This document shows, in pieces, positions 51,832-57,838 of a DNA stretch of 64,000 bases (position 1 is the first letter of the stretch; every line of letters begins with the position of its first letter). The translations under genes were made by a program, and so were the position numbers. The notes below the pieces were generated by a model that searched no databases, was not told the origin of the DNA, and worked only from the letters and a program-made list of their open reading frames with translations. The stretch is taken from IMG/VR virus record IMGVR_UViG_3300029448_000003, positions 1 to 64,000 of that record. One strand, 5' to 3'. The DNA comes from a virus.

Positions 51832-52112
51832 TATAAAGTCTCCAAAAAGTTTGTAAGAATGTTAATACATTCTTCTGTTTCAGTTGGTTGTGTAAACAAC
51901 CCTTTGCTCCCATGACTATACAAAGCCATAGGCTTCATGTCAACGTTCATCTCTTCCTTCTCATATTCCGAAGGAAAGCTAGATGTTACACTAGATGGGT
52001 AATCTAGATTAAAGTTACGATTGCCCTTCTTGGAACAAGAAGTCTTACCCCATCTACGATTGTAAAACAATCTAGGGTCAGGTGGACACTTAGTTACAGA
52101 TACATGAGTCAT
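51831..52112 (-). CDS. Unknown early protein, 93 aa
   Basis: The N-terminal 40 residues are basic with aromatics (VTKCPPDPRLFYNRRWGKTS), and the rest is acidic (ECINILTNFLETL at the end). It begins 27 nt after the first gene of the arm. Its coding DNA has at least five short perfect stem-loops (51855-51874, 51886-51901, 51991-52007, 52026-52042, 52058-52072). Function unknown. Confidence 0.6.
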   Translation of the reverse strand: MTHVSVTKCPPDPRLFYNRRWGKTSCSKKGNRNFNLDYPSSVTSSFPSEYEKEEMNVDMKPMALYSHGSKGLFTQPTETEECINILTNFLETL

Positions 52113-52139
52113 ATAAAATCTCCTTTTGAGAAAGTAGCG

Positions 52140-52772
52140 TTAAGCTACTTCCTCAGATGTTAACATTTTGATTTGCTCTATAAGAGCATTGATAAGTTCC
52201 TTGTGAGGAACTTGGTGAGTATCAGCTTGAACTAGCATTTCCAATGCTATGTCATCTGCTGATAGTTTCTTCTTAGAAACTTGAAACTGTCCAATATGGG
52301 ACACTTCAGATGATTTATCATCTGTTGTTTCAGTTGTTTTAGATGCTTTAGCATCTGTCTTAGGCTTGTCAGCTTTAGCTGATTCCGTGTCTACTTGCTC
52401 TTGGCTTGGCAAGGTATCTTTGTAATGTTTTCTCATTGCATTTTGCAATGAACCAATATTAGTTCCTTTGAAACCAACCTTCTTAATGAAGGTAGACACA
52501 GTTTCACTGTGTTCAATAAGCCATTCAGATTCAGACGTTCTACGTCTGTCAATAGGTGGAAAGTTGTATTTATCCTTTATCGTTTTACTTAAAACGGATA
52601 CATTTTCAACAGCCTTAATCTGTTTGATTAAGTTTCCAATTCTGTAGTCCAATCCACCATCCTTAATGGATTTAGCAAAACTTCTTTGTTCTGTTTTGAC
52701 GGCTTTCGTCAGAGCTTGTCCTTCATTCTGAAGGGAAGAGATTTGTGATTTGTTGTTTTCGATTTTTGTCAT
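52140..52772 (-). CDS. First gene of the leftward arm, 210 aa, hairpin-rich coding DNA
   Basis: The protein is charged and mostly helical. Residues 1-60 form an Asn/Gln/Lys-rich helix, the middle has WLIEHSETVSTFIKKVGFKG, about 125-160 is a low-complexity Lys/Thr/Asp/Ser linker, and the end is acidic helical. The place as first early gene suggests a regulator, or a host-takeover or DNA-binding factor, but no family is recognised. The DNA is exceptional: at least 14 perfect stem-loops of 6-8 bp in 633 nt, roughly one per 45 nt, some encoding the similar peptides DDKSS, DAKAS and SAKAD through TAAA loops. Confidence 0.65.
   Translation of the reverse strand: MTKIENNKSQISSLQNEGQALTKAVKTEQRSFAKSIKDGGLDYRIGNLIKQIKAVENVSVLSKTIKDKYNFPPIDRRRTSESEWLIEHSETVSTFIKKVGFKGTNIGSLQNAMRKHYKDTLPSQEQVDTESAKADKPKTDAKASKTTETTDDKSSEVSHIGQFQVSKKKLSADDIALEMLVQADTHQVPHKELINALIEQIKMLTSEEVA
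52288..52303. promoter_or_regulatory. TGTCC-N6-GGACA palindrome, copy 3 (inside a gene)
   Basis: TGTCCAATATGGGACA lies inside the first early gene, in opposite orientation to the others judged by the AGTGTCC...GGACAGTTT flanks. The match of flanks shows it belongs to the same family. Its location in coding DNA speaks for an RNA or regulator-binding element that tolerates translation. Confidence 0.5.
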
Positions 52773-52779
52773 GTTAATT

Positions 52780-52839
52780 ACTCCATATATTTTTAAACAC
52801 TTCTCATAAACATTCGAAGTGCTTTAAAAATATTGGAGT
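52780..52839 (-). promoter_or_regulatory. Leader hairpin 3 before the first early gene
   Basis: Arms 52780-52803 and 52816-52839 pair over 24 positions with few mismatches. The mRNA-sense loop GAATGTTTATGA resembles the loop of hairpins 1 and 2. The ribosome site GGAGT is at the foot of the stem, 7-11 nt before the ATG, so folding could restrict access. If the promoter at 52838-52866 is used, the mRNA would begin within the stem and carry a 5'-terminal hairpin. Confidence 0.6.
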
Positions 52840-52866
52840 TATAATGCTGTTGGTTTTTGGTGTCCC
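52838..52866 (-). promoter_or_regulatory. Probable leftward early promoter
   Basis: On the minus strand GGGACA is followed after 17 nt by TATAAC. The -35-like box is half of palindrome copy 4, so a protein bound there would block the promoter. It is the only good promoter candidate before the leftward arm. The -35 matches TTGACA at four of six positions. Confidence 0.45.
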
Positions 52867-52876
52867 ATATCGGACA
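52861..52876. promoter_or_regulatory. TGTCC-N6-GGACA palindrome, copy 4 (operator candidate)
   Basis: TGTCCCATATCGGACA overlaps the -35 box of the leftward early promoter candidate. With copies 1-3 it defines the consensus TGTCC-YATATS-GGACA with flanks GTG... and ...GTTT. The place over a promoter is that of an operator; no repressor gene is identified. Confidence 0.6.
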
Positions 52877-52962
52877 GTTTTGTACTCCAACGTAGTTGGG
52901 AACGTCATTTCCTCATAATCATCACTATGTGATGGCATAGGTGACGGCAACTGTGCTTCTTT

Positions 52963-53031
52963 GCGTGTGTCCGGGCATAATGCCTGCCCAAGCGAGAGGG
53001 TAGGGCGAGGGACACCCCCCTGTGGGGGGGT
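52963..53031. other. GC-rich block with strong hairpin in the divergent control region
   Basis: Within 69 nt about 70% of bases are G or C, by my count, in a genome that is otherwise AT-rich. It ends with ACCCCCC (53014-53020), loop TGTG and GGGGGGT (53025-53031), a very stable stem without a T-run. It lies between the divergent promoters. It may be a replication origin, a recognition site for a phage protein, or a foreign insertion; nothing decides among these. Confidence 0.5.
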
Positions 53032-53115
53032 ATTGTGTATGAATATATACACAGATTAGGAATAAGGTTGGTAACCACTTACAGAATAAGCGTATACTGT
53101 TGCAAAAGTATCACA

Positions 53116-53141
53116 CCTTTGTACATATTTTTACACAAAGG
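53116..53141 (+). promoter_or_regulatory. Inverted repeat directly upstream of the rightward promoter
   Basis: CCTTTGT (53116-53122) and ACAAAGG (53135-53141) form a 7-bp inverted repeat with a 12-nt spacer that ends 3 nt before the -35 box. It may be a binding site for an activator or repressor. Evidence is symmetry and position only. Confidence 0.4.
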
Positions 53142-53144
53142 GGG

Positions 53145-53173
53145 TTGACATAAATATAAAAGTTTGGTATAAT
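53145..53173 (+). promoter_or_regulatory. Consensus sigma70 promoter (TTGACA-N17-TATAAT), rightward
   Basis: TTGACA (53145-53150) and TATAAT (53168-53173) are exact consensus boxes with the ideal 17-nt spacing. The promoter reads right into the lysine-rich gene cluster and pstS. Its leader has two more inverted repeats (GTTACACT...AGTGTAAC and AGAAGTAT...ATACTTCT). It should be recognised by the host polymerase and be very strong. Confidence 0.85.
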
Positions 53174-53296
53174 TACTACATTAAAGTGTTACACTAAATA
53201 AATAAAGAAACAGTTAGAAGTGTAACATATAAGAAGTATTAGATTTTCTTTTTAACTCATTAATATGATACTTCTGTACTAAAATAATTCTTGACA

Positions 53297-53506
53297 ATGA
53301 CTAAAAAATCCGTAAAACTAAACTATGACGATAATATTCTTCATAAAACTTATAACTCTGTGCTAAAACATGGAGACCTACGTGCTGTACATATACCACA
53401 TTCATCTGTACATTACATTAGAGCACTCATAGAACGTGATACAGGAGTGCGTTATTCTCTATCTCATGTAGAGAATGCCATGAAAGCCGAAGGCTGGACA
53501 GAATAA
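53297..53506 (+). CDS. Small protein, first gene right of the control region, 69 aa
   Basis: The ATG is preferred over the TTG six bases upstream; no ribosome site is evident before either. The product is alpha-helical with basic and His residues (HGDLRAVHIPHSSVHYIRAL; SLSHVENAMKAEGW), which could be a small DNA-binding fold. It is the first gene after the consensus promoter, 124 nt downstream of the -10 box. Function unknown. Confidence 0.6.
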   Translation: MTKKSVKLNYDDNILHKTYNSVLKHGDLRAVHIPHSSVHYIRALIERDTGVRYSLSHVENAMKAEGWTE

Positions 53507-53520
53507 GGGAGACCCAAACG

Positions 53521-54201
53521 ATGGCATTTATAAAATTACTAACAAAGGCTGCAAAAAAAGGTGTTAAATCAGCCACTAAAAAAGAAGCAGCTAAAGTAGC
53601 AAATAGATTACAGAAAACTACAAGCTCTGTCGCAGCATCAAAAGGTGTTAAAAGTATGCAAAAGACACTTACGATGGCATTTATAAATAAACAACCACCT
53701 GCTGTAAGAAAAGAACTTATGAAAAGAAGAAAAAAGTTTCTTGCTGATAGAGCAGCTGCAGCAGAAAGCAGAAAAAAAGTTATAGCTAATGCTAAAGCCA
53801 CTGGTAAAAAACTACCTAAATTAAAAGGCAGAGGTATGTCCTTTGAATCTGTTCCAACTAAAAGAGACAAAAGAATAGAAGGTTCAGGTTCACAATCATC
53901 TAGACCTCCGGGTTCTAAGGGTAAAGCTAGTGTAAAATCTGACTCACCTAGAGGAAGTGTAGCAGGTCTGTCAATGGCTGATGCAAGAAAAGCACAGGCT
54001 CGTAAAAATAAACCGGGTAACATTAAAAGTAAAACAGTAGCGACAGCACGAAAATACGATGACTTAATGGTTGGAGTAAAGCGAAGAGCAGTTGCTGCAT
54101 TACGTGCAGGTGACAGAGACAAAGCAAGAAAGATACTTTCAGGCACTGGAATATCAGTTAGTGATTTTATATCCGTAATAAGGCAAAGGGGGAAAATGTA
54201 A
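53521..54201 (+). CDS. Lysine- and arginine-rich protein, 226 aa
   Basis: The protein is strongly basic throughout (KLLTKAAKKGVKSATKKEAA; RKELMKRRKKFLADRAAAAE; SRPPGSKGKASVKSD), with a helical C-terminus (RKILSGTGISVSDFISVIRQ). The composition suggests DNA binding or condensation, possibly inside virions. Two in-frame MAFI starts exist (residues 1 and 52); the first has the better ribosome site (AGGGAGA). No family recognised. It overlaps the next gene by one base. Confidence 0.65.
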   Translation: MAFIKLLTKAAKKGVKSATKKEAAKVANRLQKTTSSVAASKGVKSMQKTLTMAFINKQPPAVRKELMKRRKKFLADRAAAAESRKKVIANAKATGKKLPKLKGRGMSFESVPTKRDKRIEGSGSQSSRPPGSKGKASVKSDSPRGSVAGLSMADARKAQARKNKPGNIKSKTVATARKYDDLMVGVKRRAVAALRAGDRDKARKILSGTGISVSDFISVIRQRGKM

Positions 54202-54608
54202 TGCCACATAAAAAAGGACACACAAAAATAACAAAAAGCGACATGATGAATAAAAAAATTTTAGATAAGATGAATCCTGATATGATTATGAAATATCTTG
54301 TAAAGTTTGGACTCATAGACCCTAAAAAAGATTTTAAGTATGGTGGAAGTGTACAGAAAAAAGCACCTGTTAAATCCGTAACCTACAAAAGGGGTGGAGT
54401 AGTAAAAGCTAAAGATGGTATTTTAATTAATAAACAAACCGATAAAAAAATTGATAGGGGTTTAAAACTTGCGGCACTAAAGAAAAATAGTGACTTAGCA
54501 AAAAGTTCATTAAAAAAACTTCAGTCTAAAAATTTAGTGAAGAATAAAAAGTTATCATCAAATAAAAGTATGCCAATAAAAAAAGGAAGAATGGGCAGAA
54601 AAAAATAA
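54201..54608 (+). CDS. Lysine-rich protein, 135 aa
   Basis: The protein has a short ordered-looking part (ILDKMNPDMIMKYLVKFGLI, then DPKKDFKYGGSVQKK), followed by Lys/Ser/Asn-rich low complexity. It is coupled to both neighbours (one-base overlaps). Together with the next two genes it forms a cluster of lysine-rich proteins. Function unknown. Confidence 0.6.
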   Translation: MPHKKGHTKITKSDMMNKKILDKMNPDMIMKYLVKFGLIDPKKDFKYGGSVQKKAPVKSVTYKRGGVVKAKDGILINKQTDKKIDRGLKLAALKKNSDLAKSSLKKLQSKNLVKNKKLSSNKSMPIKKGRMGRKK

Positions 54609-54754
54609 TGAGACTGACTGTTACTCGTATAACTCCTTTAACAAAAACAAAAGCGAGACAGCTATGGCTTATCAATAAAAATAAAAAGAAGAAAAAAAAG
54701 CCAGCGAATAAAAAAGCTGTAAATAAAAAAAAGATACGTAATGTAGGTAGTTAA
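54608..54754 (+). CDS. Small lysine-rich protein, 48 aa
   Basis: The ORF starts in a TAATG overlap with the preceding stop and ends directly before the next ATG. Residues 24-42 are mostly Lys and Asn (NKNKKKKKKPANKKAVNKKK). The tight packing and frame-consistent start support it as a gene, but the low complexity leaves doubt. Function unknown. Confidence 0.5.
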   Translation: MRLTVTRITPLTKTKARQLWLINKNKKKKKKPANKKAVNKKKIRNVGS

Positions 54755-54931
54755 ATGTTAAAACGAAAACCAAAAAAAGCAAAGAAAAAAACTGTCAATG
54801 AAATAATGGATATATTAAACAATCCAAATAAATATTCAAAGGCAGTTTACCAATCGGCTATTCGTTCTTTTGGAACTATGCAAAGAAAAACTTTTGCCAA
54901 CAAAGGAAAATTAATTAGGAAAAAGAAGTAA
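54755..54931 (+). CDS. Small lysine-rich protein, 58 aa
   Basis: The ATG follows the preceding stop with no spacer. The product has lysine-rich ends and a helical middle (VNEIMDILNNPNKYSKAVYQ). It is the fourth basic protein in a row behind the consensus promoter. No homologue is recognised. Confidence 0.5.
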   Translation: MLKRKPKKAKKKTVNEIMDILNNPNKYSKAVYQSAIRSFGTMQRKTFANKGKLIRKKK

Positions 54932-54975
54932 CTACAGGAGACTGGTTAAACTAAATATAGAAAGACACCCCAACC

Positions 54976-55467
54976 ATGATTGACCCCATTACAGCATTGA
55001 CAGCTGCTAGTTCTGCTTACAGTCTTATTAAAAAAGGTTTTGCCGCAGGTCGTGAGATTGAATCTATGACAGGCGATTTAGCAAAATGGATGGGTGCTAT
55101 TTCAGACATTAAGCATGTCGAAAAGCAAGCTAAGAACCCACCACTATTTAAAAAACTCTTTAGTGGTTCTTCTGTAGAACAGGAAGCTATGGATGCTTTT
55201 GCTGCAAAGAAAAAAGCAGAAGCAATGGAAGAAGAGTTACGTAACTGGATTAACTTAACACATGGACCTAATGCATGGTCTGACCTTTTAAAGATGCAGG
55301 CTAAGATTAGGAAGGATAGACAAGAGCAAATATATGCTCAACAGGAAGCTAGAAAAAAAGTTATGAATGTTATAGGTATTGTATTGGCTTCTATCGTATT
55401 AGCCGTGGCTGTTTCTATTTTATTCTATGTTATAGTGACAGGAGTACAAGCAGACCCTAAAGTGTGA
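54976..55467 (+). CDS. C-terminally anchored membrane protein, 163 aa
   Basis: The first 50 residues (DPITALTAASSAYSLIKKGF; MTGDLAKWMGAISDIKHVEK) are a helical block met in other marine phage proteins. A charged helical stretch follows, and a single TM segment spans about residues 129-153 (VMNVIGIVLASIVLAVAVSI). A tail-anchored topology is likely. It could be part of the virion interior or act at the membrane; function unknown. Confidence 0.65.
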   Translation: MIDPITALTAASSAYSLIKKGFAAGREIESMTGDLAKWMGAISDIKHVEKQAKNPPLFKKLFSGSSVEQEAMDAFAAKKKAEAMEEELRNWINLTHGPNAWSDLLKMQAKIRKDRQEQIYAQQEARKKVMNVIGIVLASIVLAVAVSILFYVIVTGVQADPKV

Positions 55468-55471
55468 TAAA

Positions 55472-55654
55472 ATGTTATGGATGCTATTTGTAATACTAAA
55501 CGGAACGGATATACAAGAGAATGTCTACTTCAATGATTTGGATACGTGCCTTGAATATGCACAAAAAATGCAACAACAAGATTTACACCAGCGACAAGCA
55601 GGTGATAAAATTTACCTCAAGGTTTATTGCATACCTAAAAATGCAACTGATTAG
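55472..55654 (+). CDS. Small protein with two cysteines, 60 aa, paralogue of next gene
   Basis: A short hydrophobic start (LWMLFVILNG) is followed by NVYFNDLDTCLEYAQKMQQQ and a KVYCIP end. The layout (short hydrophobic start, aromatic strand, CxxYA helix, YC-P end) is the same as in the next gene, so the two seem to be distant paralogues. The cysteines could form a disulphide if exported. Located directly before pstS. Confidence 0.55.
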   Translation: MLWMLFVILNGTDIQENVYFNDLDTCLEYAQKMQQQDLHQRQAGDKIYLKVYCIPKNATD

Positions 55655-55669
55655 AGGAAAGAAAATAAT

Positions 55670-55879
55670 ATGTGGATTCCAGTAATAACAATACTATGGG
55701 CATTAGGTGAAAATGCTACGTGGGTAAATTTTCCAATGGTAAATTTTCCATTTACAACACAAGATAGATGTCAAGAATATGTAGCAAGGGTTAGAAGTAG
55801 TATAACTAAAGACCCTCAATATTTAGAAGGGTATAGTGTATGTGTAGAGATACCTAGTAAAAAAGGAGAAGCAACATGA
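55670..55879 (+). CDS. Small probably exported protein, 69 aa
   Basis: The hydrophobic start (WIPVITILWALGENATWVNF) is followed by NFPFTTQDRCQEYVARVRSS and a YSVCVEIP end, with cysteines placed as in the 60-aa neighbour. An AGAGGAAAGAAAAT ribosome region precedes the ATG. Its stop overlaps the pstS start (ATGA), so it is translated with PstS. Function unknown. Confidence 0.55.
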   Translation: MWIPVITILWALGENATWVNFPMVNFPFTTQDRCQEYVARVRSSITKDPQYLEGYSVCVEIPSKKGEAT

Positions 55880-56916
55880 ATAAAATGATTTATACATTTA
55901 GTATATTTTTAACTTTAGTAGGCACTATATCTAGTGCTGTCGCAAGAGAACAAATAAGGATAGTCGGTTCTAGTACTGTTTATCCATTTTCAACAATCGT
56001 TGCAGAGAAATTTGCACAACAAGGAAATCCAGCTCCTATTGTAGAATCAACAGGTTCAGGTGGTGGAATGAAATTATTTTGTGCTGGTGTAGGTTTAGAA
56101 CATCCAGATATTACAAACGCATCAAGAGCAATTAAAGATAAAGAAGCTACAACTTGTAAGAAAAATGGTGTTGCATTTACAGAGTTTGTTGTAGGTAATG
56201 ATGGACTTGCATTTGCAAATTCAAACGAAGGACAAAAATTTAGTATTTCTATTGCACATATAGCAGCGGCACTTGCAAAAGAACTCCCTAAAGATGGGTC
56301 TATGCAAGATAATTTTTTGATGACTTGGGATGAAGTAGATGCTTATGTGCATAAACAAATGGGTCATCCGATTTTAAATTTACCAAATCAAAAGATTGCA
56401 ATTATGATACCACCACCAACCTCTGGAACAAGAGATGCAATGGGTTCTTTGTTTATGAAGAATGGTTGGAAGAAACTAGGGTTATATTCTGGTGACACGA
56501 AAGGTGGATATAAAGTATTAAGAGAAGATGGTGTTGCAATAGAGATGGGCGAAAACGATAATTTAATAGTAGAAAAATTAGTTGCAGATTCAAATTTATT
56601 TGGTGTTTTTGGTTATTCCTTTTTTGACCAAAATAGAGATAAAGTCCAATCCTCTATAATTGATAATATAGAATTAACTTTTGATAATATTGCATCATAT
56701 CAATATCCGGGTGCTAGACCATTATTCTTTTATGTAAAGAATGACCATATTTATGCAATACCAAACATGTTAAGTTATGTTGAAGAATTTGTGTCAGAGA
56801 GGGCTATGAGTATTAATGGATATTTATTTCCAGCAGGGCTTGTGCCTTTATCAAATGATGACTATGCAAAACAAGTTGATGCATTATCAACATTAAAGGA
56901 AAACAAACATGATTAA
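55876..56916 (+). CDS. pstS: Phosphate-binding protein PstS (auxiliary metabolic gene)
   Basis: PstS binds phosphate in the periplasm for the host PstCAB transporter. A signal peptide covers about residues 1-23 (cleavage near SSAVA-RE). The ligand-binding loops are present: GSSTVYPF (residues 31-38), STGSGGGMKLFC and TSGTRDAMG. The length (346) is normal for PstS. Other Pst genes are absent, so it must work with the host transporter. It follows two small exported-looking proteins and precedes the lysis genes of the next genome copy. Marine phages are known to carry pstS. Confidence 0.93.
   Translation: MNKMIYTFSIFLTLVGTISSAVAREQIRIVGSSTVYPFSTIVAEKFAQQGNPAPIVESTGSGGGMKLFCAGVGLEHPDITNASRAIKDKEATTCKKNGVAFTEFVVGNDGLAFANSNEGQKFSISIAHIAAALAKELPKDGSMQDNFLMTWDEVDAYVHKQMGHPILNLPNQKIAIMIPPPTSGTRDAMGSLFMKNGWKKLGLYSGDTKGGYKVLREDGVAIEMGENDNLIVEKLVADSNLFGVFGYSFFDQNRDKVQSSIIDNIELTFDNIASYQYPGARPLFFYVKNDHIYAIPNMLSYVEEFVSERAMSINGYLFPAGLVPLSNDDYAKQVDALSTLKENKHD
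56834..56914 (+). repeat. 81-bp direct repeat of window start; genome A/B junction
   Basis: These 81 bases at the 3' end of pstS are identical to positions 1-81. Downstream the two regions stay related but diverge. The repeat spacing (56,833 bp) equals one phage genome. The identity may extend to the left of the window, so its real length is unknown. Confidence 0.9.
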
Positions 56917-57040
56917 TTGGGATAAAATTAAATTTGATATGTGGAATAAAAGATTTGGCGAAGGAACTAATTTTGATTTAGACTATGGTAAGTTACTTAT
57001 TATAGGTCTATTAGTGTATCACATCTTTTTTCAAGGTTAG
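56909..57040 (+). CDS. Small membrane-like protein, 43 aa (genome B)
   Basis: This is the genome B counterpart of the ORF at 76-207, with the same start inside pstS and the same hydrophobic end (KLLIIGLLVYHIFF). Nearly all base changes are synonymous, which supports translation in both copies. Function unknown. Confidence 0.6.
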   Translation: MINWDKIKFDMWNKRFGEGTNFDLDYGKLLIIGLLVYHIFFQG

Positions 57041-57042
57041 CT

Positions 57043-57315
57043 ATGGTTTTAAAAAGACATCAAAATCCTTCTGGTGGTTTAAACGCTGCAGGTCGAGCAC
57101 ACTTTAAAAAGAAAGACGGCAGTAATCTTAAACCACCTGTAAAAGCAGGAGTTAATCCTAGAAGAGTTTCTTTTGCTGCACGATTTGCAGGTATGAAAGG
57201 ACCTATGAAAAAACCTAATGGTGAACCTACACGTAAGGCATTAGCGTTAAAAGCATGGGGTTTTCGTAATGAGCAATCAGCGAGAAATTTCGCAAACAGG
57301 CACAAAAAAACATGA
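57043..57315 (+). CDS. Small basic phage protein with 'NPSGGLNAAGR' motif (genome B)
   Basis: The 90-residue protein has the blocks NPSGGLNAAGRAHFKKKDG, NLKPPVKAGVNPRRVSFAAR and GPMKKPNGEPTRKALALKAW. This set is known from short proteins of many phages (NPKGGLNAKGR...LKPPV...). Genome A has an unrelated basic gene in this slot (210-482). Function unknown. It overlaps the next gene by 4 nt. Confidence 0.75.
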   Translation: MVLKRHQNPSGGLNAAGRAHFKKKDGSNLKPPVKAGVNPRRVSFAARFAGMKGPMKKPNGEPTRKALALKAWGFRNEQSARNFANRHKKT

Positions 57316-57590
57316 CAAACGCAAAAAAAGTAATTAAAAAAGTAGTTAAGGGATTAAAAAAAGCTAGTAAATCTCATGCAGGTCAAGCTAAATCATTAGC
57401 GTCTTTAAAATTAAATAAAGGTGGTAGTACTGTAAATAAAGCAGGTAACTATACAAAACCTACTATGCGTAAGAGTTTATTTAATTCTATTAAAGCAGGT
57501 GGTAAGGGTGGTAATCCGGGACAATGGTCTGGAAGAAAAGCTCAAATGTTAGCCAAACAATATAAAGCTAAAGGTGGGGGATACCGATAG
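57312..57590 (+). CDS. Small basic protein with GGKGGNPGQWSGRKAQ motif (genome B)
   Basis: The homologue of 495-782, with the same C-terminal block (KPTMRKSLFNSIKAGGKGGN) and lysine-rich N-terminal part. One residue block is one amino acid longer in the middle. The stop overlaps the GTG of the next gene. Function unknown. Confidence 0.75.
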   Translation: MTNAKKVIKKVVKGLKKASKSHAGQAKSLASLKLNKGGSTVNKAGNYTKPTMRKSLFNSIKAGGKGGNPGQWSGRKAQMLAKQYKAKGGGYR

Positions 57591-57838
57591 TGGCATTAGC
57601 TAAACCACAAAGGTCTTTAAAAGCATGGGGAAAACAGAAGTGGCGAACAAAATCAGGGAAGCCATCCAAGCAAACAGGAGAAAGATACTTGCCTACAGCG
57701 GCAATAAAAGCTCTAACACCTGCCCAGTATGCGGCAACGACAAAAGCAAAACGGCAAGGAACAAAAAAGGGCAAACAAGCTGTGAAGCAACCGAAGTCAG
57801 TTGCAAGACAAACAGCAAAATATAGGAGATTTACATAG
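57590..57838 (+). CDS. Small basic phage protein, 82 aa (genome B)
   Basis: The homologue of 782-1030, of identical length, with the TGERYLPTAAIKALTPAQYA block. It starts with GTG instead of ATG, in the same overlap position. Base changes against genome A fall mainly in third positions of this frame. Function unknown. Confidence 0.75.
   Translation: MALAKPQRSLKAWGKQKWRTKSGKPSKQTGERYLPTAAIKALTPAQYAATTKAKRQGTKKGKQAVKQPKSVARQTAKYRRFT

Larger units (their letters stand above)
49787..52839 (-). other. Hairpin-rich early region: short perfect stem-loops throughout coding DNA
   Basis: Across these 3 kb many perfect stem-loops of 6-8 bp with 3-6 nt loops are found, mostly inside genes. Between 51855 and 52734 there are 19: for example 52132-52150, 52174-52188, 52194-52213, 52234-52248, 52264-52281, 52307-52324, 52341-52356, 52433-52451, 52477-52493, 52496-52512, 52532-52548, 52581-52596, 52614-52632 and 52720-52734. 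In the mRNA sense most loops are A-rich (GAA, AAA, AGA, TAAA, GGA). RNR and the late genes scanned for comparison show far fewer. Loops and stem sequences vary, so this is not a dispersed repeat. Confidence 0.7.

Noticed and set aside
52804-53052. 82-aa minus-strand ORF in the control region
   Set aside because: It runs through the GC-rich hairpin, the palindrome and the promoter, has no ribosome site, and its sequence looks non-coding.
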